Shown: piece by piece, positions 43,284 to 51,856 of the stretch
Numbering within the stretch: the first letter of the stretch is position 1
Layout: each line of letters opens with the position of its first letter
From: UBA6115 sp050953005
Lineage (GTDB): Bacteria > Bacillota > Clostridia > Christensenellales > Aristaeellaceae
Direction of reading: 5' to 3'
DNA: 64,000 nucleotides
Assembly (NCBI GenBank): GCA_050953005.1
Contig: JBMNLV010000008.1
Span: 62,001-126,000 of the forward strand
Notes under the pieces: model-generated
What the model saw: the letters and a program-made list of their open reading frames with translations, nothing else
Told to the model about the DNA's origin: nothing
The model's database searches: none
Position numbers and translations under genes: made by a program

Positions 43284-44026
43284 ATCATACCCCAAAGCAA
43301 TAGGGCGGCCGCGACACCGGCGGAAAGTAGCACAGCAGAAATCAGCGCCTCCGCGCTTCGGGCCAGGCCTGAGACCAGATCGCCGCGGATGGTGTCCCTG
43401 ACTGCGTTGGTCATAGCTAAGCCGGGGAGCAGAGGCATAATGATGCCGGTAATGACCGCTTCCTGCAAGCCGCCAAACAGCGCAAGCGGCAGTGAAGCGG
43501 AGAGGGCGGCAATGAAACCTAATAAAAATGACTGTAGTTGGCTTGGAATGTTCAGCCTGATCAGGGGAACCTGCAGCGATTGCACCAGGTAACCGACAAA
43601 AAAACTCATCAGAAACTCGGAAACTCCCCCGCCAAACATAACAGTAAAAAAGGCTGCTGCCAGAGCATAATACAAACAGGTGAGCCACCAGGGAAGGGGA
43701 GCCTGGGCTCGCAGGGCAATCAATTGATCACAAGCTTCCCTGGCGCTGAGTTGACCGCTTACCGCCTGGCGCGAGATGCTGTTGACAGCGTCAATCCTGT
43801 CCAAACGAATGCTGCGCTCCTGGATGCGAAAGACGCGTGTCTCATGCCCTTTGTCTGTGACTGCGGTGAGGACAAACCCTGTGGGAAATGCCATAATCTG
43901 TACATTTTGCAGGTGGAAGGCATTACACATGCGCAGTGCTGTTTCTTCAGCCCTGTAGGTTTCGCCGCTGCTTTCCAGGATGGTCCTGGCCGCCAGCGCT
44001 GCGGAGTCCAGTGCGAGGGAACTCAT
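43271..44026 (-). CDS. ThrE-type threonine/serine exporter, large subunit
   Basis: A 251-residue DUF1212-type protein. The soluble N-terminal half has SSGETYRAEETALRMC and FPTGFVLTA. Five helices follow, with PLLPGLAMTNAVRDTIRGDLVSG near the end. In Corynebacterium the two halves are fused in ThrE; Clostridia usually split them as here. It is the first gene of the minus-strand operon running to the nucleoside kinase. Confidence 0.88.
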   Translation of the reverse strand: MSSLALDSAALAARTILESSGETYRAEETALRMCNAFHLQNVQIMAFPTGFVLTAVTDKGHETRVFRIQERSIRLDRIDAVNSISRQAVSGQLSAREACDQLIALRAQAPLPWWLTCLYYALAAAFFTVMFGGGVSEFLMSFFVGYLVQSLQVPLIRLNIPSQLQSFLLGFIAALSASLPLALFGGLQEAVITGIIMPLLPGLAMTNAVRDTIRGDLVSGLARSAEALISAVLLSAGVAAALLLWGMIWIA

Positions 44027-44127
44027 CCGTTCATCAAGCCTGCCTTTCTATTGAGACATCCTATCATGAACATTTGTATCGGGCAATATATCACACTCCC
44101 GGATTTTCGGGATTTTCGGATTTCCAC

Positions 44128-44156
44128 TTGCGTGCAAAGGGGATGGTTCGTATACT
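44128..44156 (+). promoter_or_regulatory. Candidate promoter for the TraX-like gene
   Basis: TTGCGT (44128-44133) and TATACT (44151-44156) are 17 bases apart and lie 17 bases before the start codon, with GGAGG between. Two GGATTTTCG direct repeats sit at 44101-44118, just upstream. Confidence 0.5.
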
Positions 44157-44173
44157 GGCATGGAGGTGAGCGT

Positions 44174-44977
44174 ATGCAAGAAACGAAAGTAGCCCTACCA
44201 CTGCCCAACCGTGATCAATCCCTGCTGAAATTGGTGGCCATCATCACCATGATCATAGATCATACCGGTATAGTCTTCTTCCCGGGTGAACGATGGTTAC
44301 GCATGATTGGGCGCATTGCTTTTCCTTTATTCTGCTGGGGCATTGTCATTGGTGCGGAGCGTACAAGGAGTGTATGGAAGTATGCCCTGAGGCTGTTGAT
44401 TTTGGCAGTGGCGTCCCAATATCCCTATATGCTCGCGCTTAAGCATTCCCTTATGCAATTCAACGTAATTGTCACGTTGCTGCTGGGGTTTCTTTCTATT
44501 GTAGGTATGCGTAACCGGTGGTATTTCAGCCAAATTTGGGCGCCTGCATTGGCTCTTGTACTGAGCGCCATGTTTCAGATGGATTATGGTTGGCGCGGGG
44601 TATTGCTGATTATCCTGATGCATCTGGCTCGCAACAGCTGCGGGGGATTGGCTGCCTTGATGATTGCGTTTTGCCTGGGTTGGGAGGGCGGTGGCGTGGT
44701 CTGGTCCCACAGCCTGCTTTCTCTGGTAACATCTACTCCGATTGAGGAGCTCAACCGGGCGCTTGGTACATTGCTGGGGCTGGTAAAGCTGCAAACCCTG
44801 GCAATCTTTGCTTTGCCGCTCATGCTGATTAATACCAACAGTGGAATGAGACTTCCAAAGTGGGTGAGTTACCTGGCCTATCCAGGCCATTTGATGATCT
44901 TGTGGCTGATTGAAATCTTGCTCGCATCGTTTAATCAGTTAATCGAAACATCGCTCGCCTTGTTCAATCTGTTATAA
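44174..44977 (+). CDS. TraX-family membrane protein
   Basis: A 267-residue protein with about eight helices. The opening LLKLVAIITMIIDHTGIVFFP, with GRIAFPLFCWGIVIG, is typical of TraX-like proteins, named after the F-pilin acetylase but common in Firmicutes with unknown roles, perhaps acyl transfer to envelope components. ATG 44174 is preceded by GGAGG. No conjugation genes are nearby, so a plasmid role is unlikely. Confidence 0.82.
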   Translation: MQETKVALPLPNRDQSLLKLVAIITMIIDHTGIVFFPGERWLRMIGRIAFPLFCWGIVIGAERTRSVWKYALRLLILAVASQYPYMLALKHSLMQFNVIVTLLLGFLSIVGMRNRWYFSQIWAPALALVLSAMFQMDYGWRGVLLIILMHLARNSCGGLAALMIAFCLGWEGGGVVWSHSLLSLVTSTPIEELNRALGTLLGLVKLQTLAIFALPLMLINTNSGMRLPKWVSYLAYPGHLMILWLIEILLASFNQLIETSLALFNLL

Positions 44978-45010
44978 TTATAATAACGTCTGATATTGGA
45001 GGAAAACCTT

Positions 45011-46522
45011 TTGAAAAAGATTTTTGGTCTTATGTTGGTGCTTTTAATGCTTTTGTGTGCACCGTGCGCGTTTTCCCGGGAAGAGAGCGAACAGACCTTG
45101 TCGATGATGGGCTTTGAGCACGCGGACACCGGCCGTTCCTGGGCAGACAATCTGTTTTTTGATCGCATGGCAGACCTTACCGGGATTCGTTTTACCTTTG
45201 AGCAATATGATGATATGGATAAGTATCAGGCCAGGCTGAAAGGTTTGATCCCACAGGAGACTGGCCTGCCGGAGGTGTTGTTCAAGGCCAGGCTGGATCC
45301 TGTCAGTGCACAGGAGCTTTACCAACGGGGCATCCTGGTTGACCTGGCGCCTTACTTGGCGCAGCACGCGCCTAACTTTTATGCCTTGATGCAGGCGGAC
45401 CCATCCATTCGGGAGGCCATTACCCTTCCGGATGGGGTCATTGCGGCTCTGCCATTTGTCAACCAGACCCCGGGGCAGAACATTCTTTGGATTAATAAAG
45501 AATGGCTGGAAAATCTCAAGCTGTCCATGCCTAAAACCATCGAGGATTTGGAAGCCATCCTTACTGCGTTCAAGACGCGCGACCCCAATCGCAACGGCCG
45601 AAACGATGAGGTGCCGCTGAGTTTTATTGGTCCTTATGATCTGAAATACCTTGCGCATGCCTGGGGTTTGATTGCCAATGACTATAATGTCTTTGTCCGT
45701 GAAGGCACAGTGCAGTACATGCCGTCCCAGCCGGCTTTTCGTGATTTTTTGCGATGGAGCCACAAAATGTACGCGGATGGGTTGTTTGACCGGGATGCTT
45801 TCACTACCATTGATAGCCTGCGAAGGCAGACCGATGCCAAGGGTACCAACCGCTTTGGTGCTTTCTTTGCGCCGCTGCCCACCAGTGTGGTTCCCCTTGA
45901 GTGGAGTTCGCAATATCAGGCGATGATTCCCTTGATGTATGAGGGCCGGCAGGTTTATCGCCAGGTAGCCAGCCCGGTTTTTTACGGCACCTTCGCACTG
46001 ACCAGCGCCTGTACCGATATTCCGGGGATGCTCTCCTGGGTGGATACTCTTTACACACCTGAAGGCGCCATTCTGGCCGGCATTGGACTTGAAGGTGAGG
46101 ATTTCGTTGTGGACGGTGATGGAAGCTGGCGTTTATTGCGTGAAGCAGGGGACAGGACTTATATAGCGCGCTCCATTGTTGCCTCCGACCAGTCAACACC
46201 GGGTATCACCAATGACGAGTTCCAGATGAACTATACCGACACCAATGTGCGGATATTTAGCAAACAGATCCAGAAGGTAGCAGACATCGCCACCCTGCCC
46301 TTTCCTGACCGTCTTCTAAGTGCCGCTGAGCAGGAGCGGGTTTTGCCGCTTCAGATGAAGCTGGCGCGCTTTGTGGATGAGTCCATCGCGCGGTTTGTAT
46401 TGGGGGAATGGGACGTAAGTGACGAGCAGCTGGATGCCTTTGATGCGCAGCTTTATGAGCTGGGTCTCGAAGAATTTCTGGCATTCTGGCAGGAGATATT
46501 TGATAAAGGAGTTCAGAAATGA
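45011..46522 (+). CDS. Extracellular solute-binding protein, orphan
   Basis: A 503-residue secreted protein starting LKKIFGLMLVLLMLLCAP then CAFS. The hydrophobic segment ends in a possible lipobox around LMLLC, so it may be a lipoprotein. Motifs of family 1 binding proteins include RNGRNDEVPLSF and LAHAWGLIANDYNVFV. No permease or ATPase is adjacent. It overlaps the galactokinase start by 4 bases, so a galactoside ligand is an attractive inference. TTG 45011 was chosen because GGAGGA is 7 bases upstream. A TATAAT at 44973-44978 may be its -10 box. Confidence 0.85.
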   Translation: MKKIFGLMLVLLMLLCAPCAFSREESEQTLSMMGFEHADTGRSWADNLFFDRMADLTGIRFTFEQYDDMDKYQARLKGLIPQETGLPEVLFKARLDPVSAQELYQRGILVDLAPYLAQHAPNFYALMQADPSIREAITLPDGVIAALPFVNQTPGQNILWINKEWLENLKLSMPKTIEDLEAILTAFKTRDPNRNGRNDEVPLSFIGPYDLKYLAHAWGLIANDYNVFVREGTVQYMPSQPAFRDFLRWSHKMYADGLFDRDAFTTIDSLRRQTDAKGTNRFGAFFAPLPTSVVPLEWSSQYQAMIPLMYEGRQVYRQVASPVFYGTFALTSACTDIPGMLSWVDTLYTPEGAILAGIGLEGEDFVVDGDGSWRLLREAGDRTYIARSIVASDQSTPGITNDEFQMNYTDTNVRIFSKQIQKVADIATLPFPDRLLSAAEQERVLPLQMKLARFVDESIARFVLGEWDVSDEQLDAFDAQLYELGLEEFLAFWQEIFDKGVQK

Positions 46523-47712
46523 CAGCGTTGGGCCAAATCGGCCGCTTGGAACGGCTAAAGGAACAGCATGCACAACGCTTTCCTGGCGCTGCCCGGTCCG
46601 TAGCGCTCAGTGCGCCCGGGAGGGTTGAGATCATCGGCAACCACACCGATCATAACCATGGATTGGTGCTGGCAGCCGCTGTTAATCTGGACACTATGGC
46701 GGCTGTCAGCCCGCGGAAAGATTTGCGGGTACACCTCCACAGCGATGGTTACCCTGTGATGGAACTGACGCTGGACTCGCTGGATACCGTACCGGGTGAA
46801 GCTGGCACCTCATTGGCGTTGATCCGCGGTGTAGCTGCGGGTTTGAATGCAGCGGGATATGCCTACGGCGGTTTTGACGCGGTGATGAATTCCCAGGTGC
46901 TCTCAGGTTCCGGTTTGTCTTCCTCAGCAGCCTTTGAGGTACTGGTTTGTTATATCTTCGATGTGCTCTACAATGGCACCGTCATAGACGCTGTTACACG
47001 CGCGAAAATTGGGCAATATGCTGAGAACGTTTATTTTTTAAAACCCAGCGGGCTGATGGATCAAATGGCCTCCTCGTGTGGCGGCATGGTGCGAATTGAT
47101 TTTGGCGGGGAGCAGCCACAGGTGGAAAACCTGCAATTTTCCTTTGCCAAGGCTGGCTATGCGATGGTTGTGGTCAGCACTGACAGCAGTCATGATGATC
47201 TGACGCCGGCTTATGCAGCGATTCCGGCAGAAATGAAGGCTGCCGCGACAGCTGCGGGCGGCAAGGTGCTGCGGGATATATGTTTTGATCAGTTCCTGAA
47301 AGCCCTGCCGGCTGTACGCCGTACAGTAGGGGATCGCGCTGTGCTGCGTGCAATTCATTACTATCAGGAAAATCAAAGGGTTTTACAGGCGGCGGCTGCC
47401 CTTAAGGATGGCCGGCTGGACGATTTTTTCAAGGCTGTCAACGATTCCGGCCTGTCTTCCTGGACACAGTTGCAAAACATCTCAGTCAGCGACCATGATC
47501 AACCTATCGCGCTGGCATTGGCGGCAGCTCGACAGGTGCTTTCTGGCCGCGGCGCCTGCCGTATACACGGTGGGGGATTTGCCGGAACAACGCTCAATTT
47601 TGTGCCCAAGTGCAGCCTGGCATGCTTCATCGAAACTATGGAAATGCTCTTTGGCGCTGGATGCTGCCATATCCTGGATGTCCGTTCCCAAGGGCCGCTT
47701 TGCCTTGAGTAG
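46519..47712 (+). CDS. galK: Galactokinase
   Basis: A 397-residue GHMP kinase that makes galactose 1-phosphate. The signature GRVEIIGNHTDHNHG (34-48) departs from the usual G-E-H-x-D-Y-N by Asn and His. The ATP loop is LSGSGLSSSAAFEV (about 129-142), and the catalytic aspartate is in LMDQMASSCGG (near 182). RIHGGGFAGTTL is motif III. Overall it is a bona fide galactokinase, though a related sugar kinase activity is possible. It is coupled to the upstream binding-protein gene. Confidence 0.92.
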   Translation: MTALGQIGRLERLKEQHAQRFPGAARSVALSAPGRVEIIGNHTDHNHGLVLAAAVNLDTMAAVSPRKDLRVHLHSDGYPVMELTLDSLDTVPGEAGTSLALIRGVAAGLNAAGYAYGGFDAVMNSQVLSGSGLSSSAAFEVLVCYIFDVLYNGTVIDAVTRAKIGQYAENVYFLKPSGLMDQMASSCGGMVRIDFGGEQPQVENLQFSFAKAGYAMVVVSTDSSHDDLTPAYAAIPAEMKAAATAAGGKVLRDICFDQFLKALPAVRRTVGDRAVLRAIHYYQENQRVLQAAAALKDGRLDDFFKAVNDSGLSSWTQLQNISVSDHDQPIALALAAARQVLSGRGACRIHGGGFAGTTLNFVPKCSLACFIETMEMLFGAGCCHILDVRSQGPLCLE

Positions 47713-47827
47713 GATAGTAGTCCGATTAAGCATTTGATTGCTCGGATAACAGCGTTGTTGATGTTTTTATGGGCCTGCTAAGCAACCGGATTATGTTGTT
47801 AGTTGTCAATTATGAAAAAGGAAGTTC

Positions 47828-48307
47828 ATGACAGATAAAGTAATGCTTTCAAGCAGCGCCGAACAGACACGTGCCCTTGGTGCAATGCTGGCGCAGTCGC
47901 TTCTCAGTGGCGATGTCATTTTGCTCAGTGGCGATTTGGGTGCAGGCAAAAGTGAGTTTGCCCGCGGTATCGCCTTCGGCTTGGGAGTTCAAGGCCCGGT
48001 GACCAGCCCTACTTTCACATTGCTGAACATACATCAGACAAAGCACGGCTTTCCTCTTTACCATTTTGATTGGTATCGTATCCAGGACGCAGAGGAACTG
48101 CTTTTAGCGGGTCTGGATGAATTTATCGGCGGAGAGGGTATCACCCTGATCGAGTGGCATGAGCGTGCGAAGGAACTTGTACCCTCCCGGAATCTGGAGA
48201 TCACCATTCGTCCGCTGGACGAGTACAATCGTGAGTTCATCTTGCGGCCAGCCGGCGGTTTTCGTACGCTTGTTTTCAACGGCCTGCCAAGGGAGTGGAA
48301 ACTATGA
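47828..48307 (+). CDS. tsaE: tRNA threonylcarbamoyladenosine biosynthesis ATPase TsaE
   Basis: A 159-residue ATPase of the t6A complex. Walker A is GDLGAGKSEFARGIA. TSPTFTLLN and HFDWYRIQDAEELLLAGLDE are characteristic. It assists TsaB-TsaD in modifying tRNAs that read ANN codons. Its stop overlaps the tsaB start (ATGA). Confidence 0.95.
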   Translation: MTDKVMLSSSAEQTRALGAMLAQSLLSGDVILLSGDLGAGKSEFARGIAFGLGVQGPVTSPTFTLLNIHQTKHGFPLYHFDWYRIQDAEELLLAGLDEFIGGEGITLIEWHERAKELVPSRNLEITIRPLDEYNREFILRPAGGFRTLVFNGLPREWKL

Positions 48308-48996
48308 CGATTCTTGCTCTGGACACCTCCGGACCGGCATGCAGCGTTGCGGTTTTGGCGCAAGGTGTTTTGCGCTATGAGGCTCGTGCGGTTAACCGCC
48401 TGACACATTCTGAGAGTCTCATGCCTATGGCACAGGAGGCTTTGCAAAAATCCGGCGTCTTTCTGGAGGACCTCAGCCACTTGGCCTGTGTTGTGGGGCC
48501 AGGCTCATTTACCGGCGTGCGCATCGGTGTTGCTGCTGCCCAGGGCATGGCGAGGGGGTTGGGTATTCCCTGCATCGCCATCAATGCGCTTGAAGCCATG
48601 GCTTGGGGGACTTGCTTGGCGAATGCTGTTATATGTACTATTCGTGACGCGAGATCATCTCAGGTCTATGGTGCTGCTTTTCGCGACGGAAAGCGTTTGA
48701 TCAATGACTGTGCCCTGAAGCTGACAGAATTTTTGGATGCTGTGAGCCTGTTGGGGGAACGACTATATTTTTTTGGGGATGGCGTACCAGTGCATCATGA
48801 CCAGATTGTTCGTGTTTTAGGGCAGCGAGCGATCATTGCTCCGCCGCACCTGGTGCAACCCGGCGCAGGCCACGCAGCCTGTTTGGCGATGGATAAGATG
48901 CATGAAGCGTTAGACCCGGGTCTGCTGATGCCCCTGTATTTGCGTGCGCCTCAGGCGGAGCGCATGCGCGCTTTGCGCGATGGAAATACGCTATAG
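48304..48996 (+). CDS. tsaB: t6A biosynthesis protein TsaB
   Basis: A 230-residue ASKHA-fold partner of TsaD. MTILALDTSGPACSVAV and VVGPGSFTGVRIGVAAAQGMA are the family motifs. ATG 48304 overlaps the tsaE stop; a GTG three codons upstream is less likely. It is followed by rimI with a 17-base overlap. Confidence 0.94.
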   Translation: MTILALDTSGPACSVAVLAQGVLRYEARAVNRLTHSESLMPMAQEALQKSGVFLEDLSHLACVVGPGSFTGVRIGVAAAQGMARGLGIPCIAINALEAMAWGTCLANAVICTIRDARSSQVYGAAFRDGKRLINDCALKLTEFLDAVSLLGERLYFFGDGVPVHHDQIVRVLGQRAIIAPPHLVQPGAGHAACLAMDKMHEALDPGLLMPLYLRAPQAERMRALRDGNTL

Positions 48997-49468
48997 GATC
49001 CGCAGGATGAACCTGCAGGATGCACCTGAGGCCGCGCGATTGGAGGCGGCTGGTTTTTCGCTGCCATGGACACTGGCGGATTTTGAATATGAGATGCGCA
49101 GCAACCCGGTCGCGCGTTATGTAGTGGCTGAGCAGGATGGGCGTCTGCTTGGTTTTGCAGGCGCTCACATGATATTTGAAGAAAGTCATGTTACCAATGT
49201 TGTGGTGGATGAAACTGTGCGCGGACTGGGCATTGGCAGGGCGCTGATGCAATCGCTCATGCAGTACGCTGCCAACCTTGGCGGGAAATACATGACCCTG
49301 GAGGTGCGCGCAAGCAACCAGCCTGCCATTAATCTATATAAGTCTTTGGGTTTTTTTAAGGTTTGGGTGCGGCCAAAATACTATACAGACAATCAGGAGG
49401 ATGCCTGGGTCATGGTCTGTGATCGCCTTCCGGAGATAGAAGAGGATTTCAGCGAGCAACCTCATTGA
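48980..49468 (+). CDS. rimI: Ribosomal-protein-alanine N-acetyltransferase RimI
   Basis: A 162-residue GNAT enzyme. The acetyl-CoA motif is VVDETVRGLGIGRALMQSLM, followed by LEVRASNQPAINLYKSLGF and the C-terminal YYTDNQEDAWVM, all RimI hallmarks. It would acetylate the N-terminus of a ribosomal protein. The start MEIRYRIRRM lies within tsaB. The often-linked tsaD is not present; a convergent gene follows after 15 bases. Confidence 0.92.
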   Translation: MEIRYRIRRMNLQDAPEAARLEAAGFSLPWTLADFEYEMRSNPVARYVVAEQDGRLLGFAGAHMIFEESHVTNVVVDETVRGLGIGRALMQSLMQYAANLGGKYMTLEVRASNQPAINLYKSLGFFKVWVRPKYYTDNQEDAWVMVCDRLPEIEEDFSEQPH

Positions 49469-49483
49469 TCTTGAAAGGTTTTG

Positions 49484-50593
49484 TCAATCTCCTTTCATCA
49501 CCAGAAACTCACATTCCAGCCGCCCGTTGTAGAGCCGCCGGCGACTATCAGCGCGGCACTGCGCATGTTTTTCAAAAGATGGGTCTGCTGTAATGACACA
49601 TAAGGCTGCGCCGGGATGAGTCCGCTTGAGATCGCCCAGCGCACGGGCTATCTTGGCAGCTTCCTGCCGGTTACCCAGCCGTTCACCGTAGGGTGGATTA
49701 GTGATAAAGCAGATCTTGTTGCGTGCCAGGTGAAAATCCTTCAGATCACTTTGGGCAATACGGATACTGTCGTGCAAACCGGCTTGACGCAGGTGGCGTT
49801 TGCACAGGCTGAGCGCTTCAGGAGAGATATCACTACCTTGAATCTCAAACTGCGCCTCAGGCATGAACAACTGTTTTGCCTGTTCACGCAGCTGTTCACA
49901 AGCTGCATGGTTAGTCTGATCCCAGTTTTCCATGATGAAGCTGCGGTTAAGCCCGCTTGCCCGGTTCATTGCCATGAAAGCCGCTTCTATCAACAAGGTG
50001 CCGCTGCCGCAGCAAGGATCCACCAGCGCTTGTTCAGGTGTCCAGGGAGACAGCCGAATCAACGCGGCTGCCAGAGTTTCCCGCAGCGGTGCTTCGCTTA
50101 CCCAGGTGCGGTATCCGCGTTTATTGAGCGCTTCCCCTGACGTATCCAAGGTCAGGCGCGCGGTGTCTTTGTGCAGCGTGATGGTGAATGGGTAATGGCT
50201 GCCGGTTTCAGGAAACCAATTCACTTTATACTTTTGTTTCAGTCGCTCCACAATTGCCTTTTTCGTGATGCGCTGGCAGTCGCTAACGCTCATGAGCTGG
50301 CTGCGCACACAATTGCCGCTGACTGGAAACGCTGCGTCCCTGGGCAAGATGTTTTCAAAAGGAATTGAAGATACAAAATCAAACAGGGTTTCAAAGCTGG
50401 TGACCTTCTGTTCGCCTAAAATCCAAAGCACACGGTCCGCGCAGGCTAGCCACAAGTTGGCTTTGAAGGCTCCTGTCAGGTCGCTTTCAAACCGTGCGCC
50501 GCCCTGTTCTGCTTTTGCTGAAAAGCCCAGTTCCTTCAACTCCTGCTTGACCACACCCTCAAGCCCGAAAGCTGCTGTCGCAATCAACTCCAT
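49484..50593 (-). CDS. THUMP-domain RNA methyltransferase (RlmL/YpsC type)
   Basis: A 369-residue protein. The N-terminal ELIATAAFGLEGVVKQELKEL and the THUMP region precede a Rossmann methyltransferase with LVDPCCGSGTLLIEAAFMA and the N6/N2-guanine motif TNPPYGERLG (about 297-306). It corresponds to the methyltransferase half of E. coli RlmL, which makes m2G2445 in 23S rRNA, and to B. subtilis YpsC. It is divergent from deoB and convergent with rimI. Confidence 0.92.
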   Translation of the reverse strand: MELIATAAFGLEGVVKQELKELGFSAKAEQGGARFESDLTGAFKANLWLACADRVLWILGEQKVTSFETLFDFVSSIPFENILPRDAAFPVSGNCVRSQLMSVSDCQRITKKAIVERLKQKYKVNWFPETGSHYPFTITLHKDTARLTLDTSGEALNKRGYRTWVSEAPLRETLAAALIRLSPWTPEQALVDPCCGSGTLLIEAAFMAMNRASGLNRSFIMENWDQTNHAACEQLREQAKQLFMPEAQFEIQGSDISPEALSLCKRHLRQAGLHDSIRIAQSDLKDFHLARNKICFITNPPYGERLGNRQEAAKIARALGDLKRTHPGAALCVITADPSFEKHAQCRADSRRRLYNGRLECEFLVMKGD

Positions 50594-50633
50594 ATCCTCA
50601 CCTCAAAGATTATTATACATGGTTTTGATGTGC

Positions 50634-50664
50634 TTGCCGAATTAAAGCGAAAATGGTGTATAAT
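50634..50664 (+). promoter_or_regulatory. Candidate promoter for deoB-punA
   Basis: A perfect TATAAT (50659-50664) lies 20 bases before the deoB start. The best -35 is TTGCCG at 50634-50639 with a long 19-base spacer. Confidence 0.4.
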
Positions 50665-50683
50665 CTCCTAAGGAGGACAATAT

Positions 50684-51856
50684 ATGAAACGAGTCATCTT
50701 GATTGTACTGGATTCCGTTGGTGTGGGGGAACTGCCTGATGCTGCACATTATGGTGATTCGGGTGCCAACACCCTGGGAAATACAGTCCAGGCAACCGGG
50801 CTGCGCCTGCCCAACCTGGAGAAGCTGGGGCTGGGCGCTATCCCGCAGGCTTATTTGCCCCTTCATGAGCAGGCCGCCGGGATCAGCGCTCGGCTTAAAG
50901 AGGCCTCCCCGGGCAAGGATACTACCACAGGACACTGGGAAATTGCCGGTGTCACGCTAAAGGCGCCTTTTCCTGTCTATCCTGATGGCTTTCCGGATCA
51001 GGTTATCCGTTGCTTTGAAGAAGCGATCGGACGTAAAACATTGGGCAATTACGCTGCCAGCGGCACGGTCATCATCGATGAACTGGGTGAGGAGCATCTT
51101 CTGACAGGCTTTCCTATTGTCTATACTTCGGCGGACTCTGTCTTCCAGATTGCTGCCAATGAGTCAATCATTCCCGTTGAGCGTCTTTATGAGTTTTGCC
51201 GCATCGCCAGAAGCCAGCTGCAAGGCGAGCACGGGGTTGGGCGCGTTATTGCGCGACCTTTTGTCGGGGATAGGCGAGGCAGTTTTAAGCGCACTTCTGC
51301 TAGACGGGATTATTCGCTTGAGCCGCAGGGCGAGACCATTCTTGATGTTTTGAAGCGAGCGGGGCATCAGGTGGTTGGCGTTGGCAAGATTGATGACATC
51401 TTTGCTGGCCGCGGCTTAACGCTTTCTGACCACGCAGCAGGCAACAAGGCTTGTCTGGAAGCAACACTGCGCTATATGGACCAAAGCTTCAGCGGCTTGC
51501 TGTTTGTCAACCTGGTAGACTTCGATATGTTATATGGCCATCGGCGCGATCCGGAAAACTACGCTGCGGCCCTGTTATCCTTTGACAAAACGCTGCCTGC
51601 TATTTTGGGGAAAATGACCGGTGATGATCTGCTGGTCATCACTGCAGACCATGGCTGCGATCCCACATTCAATGGTACCGACCACACCCGTGAATATGCG
51701 CCTCTCTTGGCTTGGCAAACAACAAGCCGAAAGCACCGCCACTTGGAGGACCGCGGCAGCTTTGCGGACATCGCGGCTACAATCGCGGCGTATTTTGATT
51801 TACCGCAGCGTTTTAACGCTGTATCTTTTCTTGACGAAGTGGAGGATTTGAAATGA
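50684..51856 (+). CDS. deoB: Phosphopentomutase
   Basis: A 390-residue alkaline-phosphatase-fold enzyme interconverting ribose or deoxyribose 1- and 5-phosphates. The metal aspartate is in VLDSVGVGELPDA, the phosphorylated threonine is in GKDTTTGHWEI, and DHGCDPTFNGTDHTREYAP is the C-terminal metal site. It overlaps punA (ATGA) and together they convert purine nucleosides to pentose 5-phosphate. Confidence 0.97.
   Translation: MKRVILIVLDSVGVGELPDAAHYGDSGANTLGNTVQATGLRLPNLEKLGLGAIPQAYLPLHEQAAGISARLKEASPGKDTTTGHWEIAGVTLKAPFPVYPDGFPDQVIRCFEEAIGRKTLGNYAASGTVIIDELGEEHLLTGFPIVYTSADSVFQIAANESIIPVERLYEFCRIARSQLQGEHGVGRVIARPFVGDRRGSFKRTSARRDYSLEPQGETILDVLKRAGHQVVGVGKIDDIFAGRGLTLSDHAAGNKACLEATLRYMDQSFSGLLFVNLVDFDMLYGHRRDPENYAAALLSFDKTLPAILGKMTGDDLLVITADHGCDPTFNGTDHTREYAPLLAWQTTSRKHRHLEDRGSFADIAATIAAYFDLPQRFNAVSFLDEVEDLK

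Noticed and set aside
44174..44977. TraX-like gene as a sign of a conjugative plasmid
   Set aside because: No other transfer genes are nearby, and TraX-like proteins are widespread on Firmicutes chromosomes.
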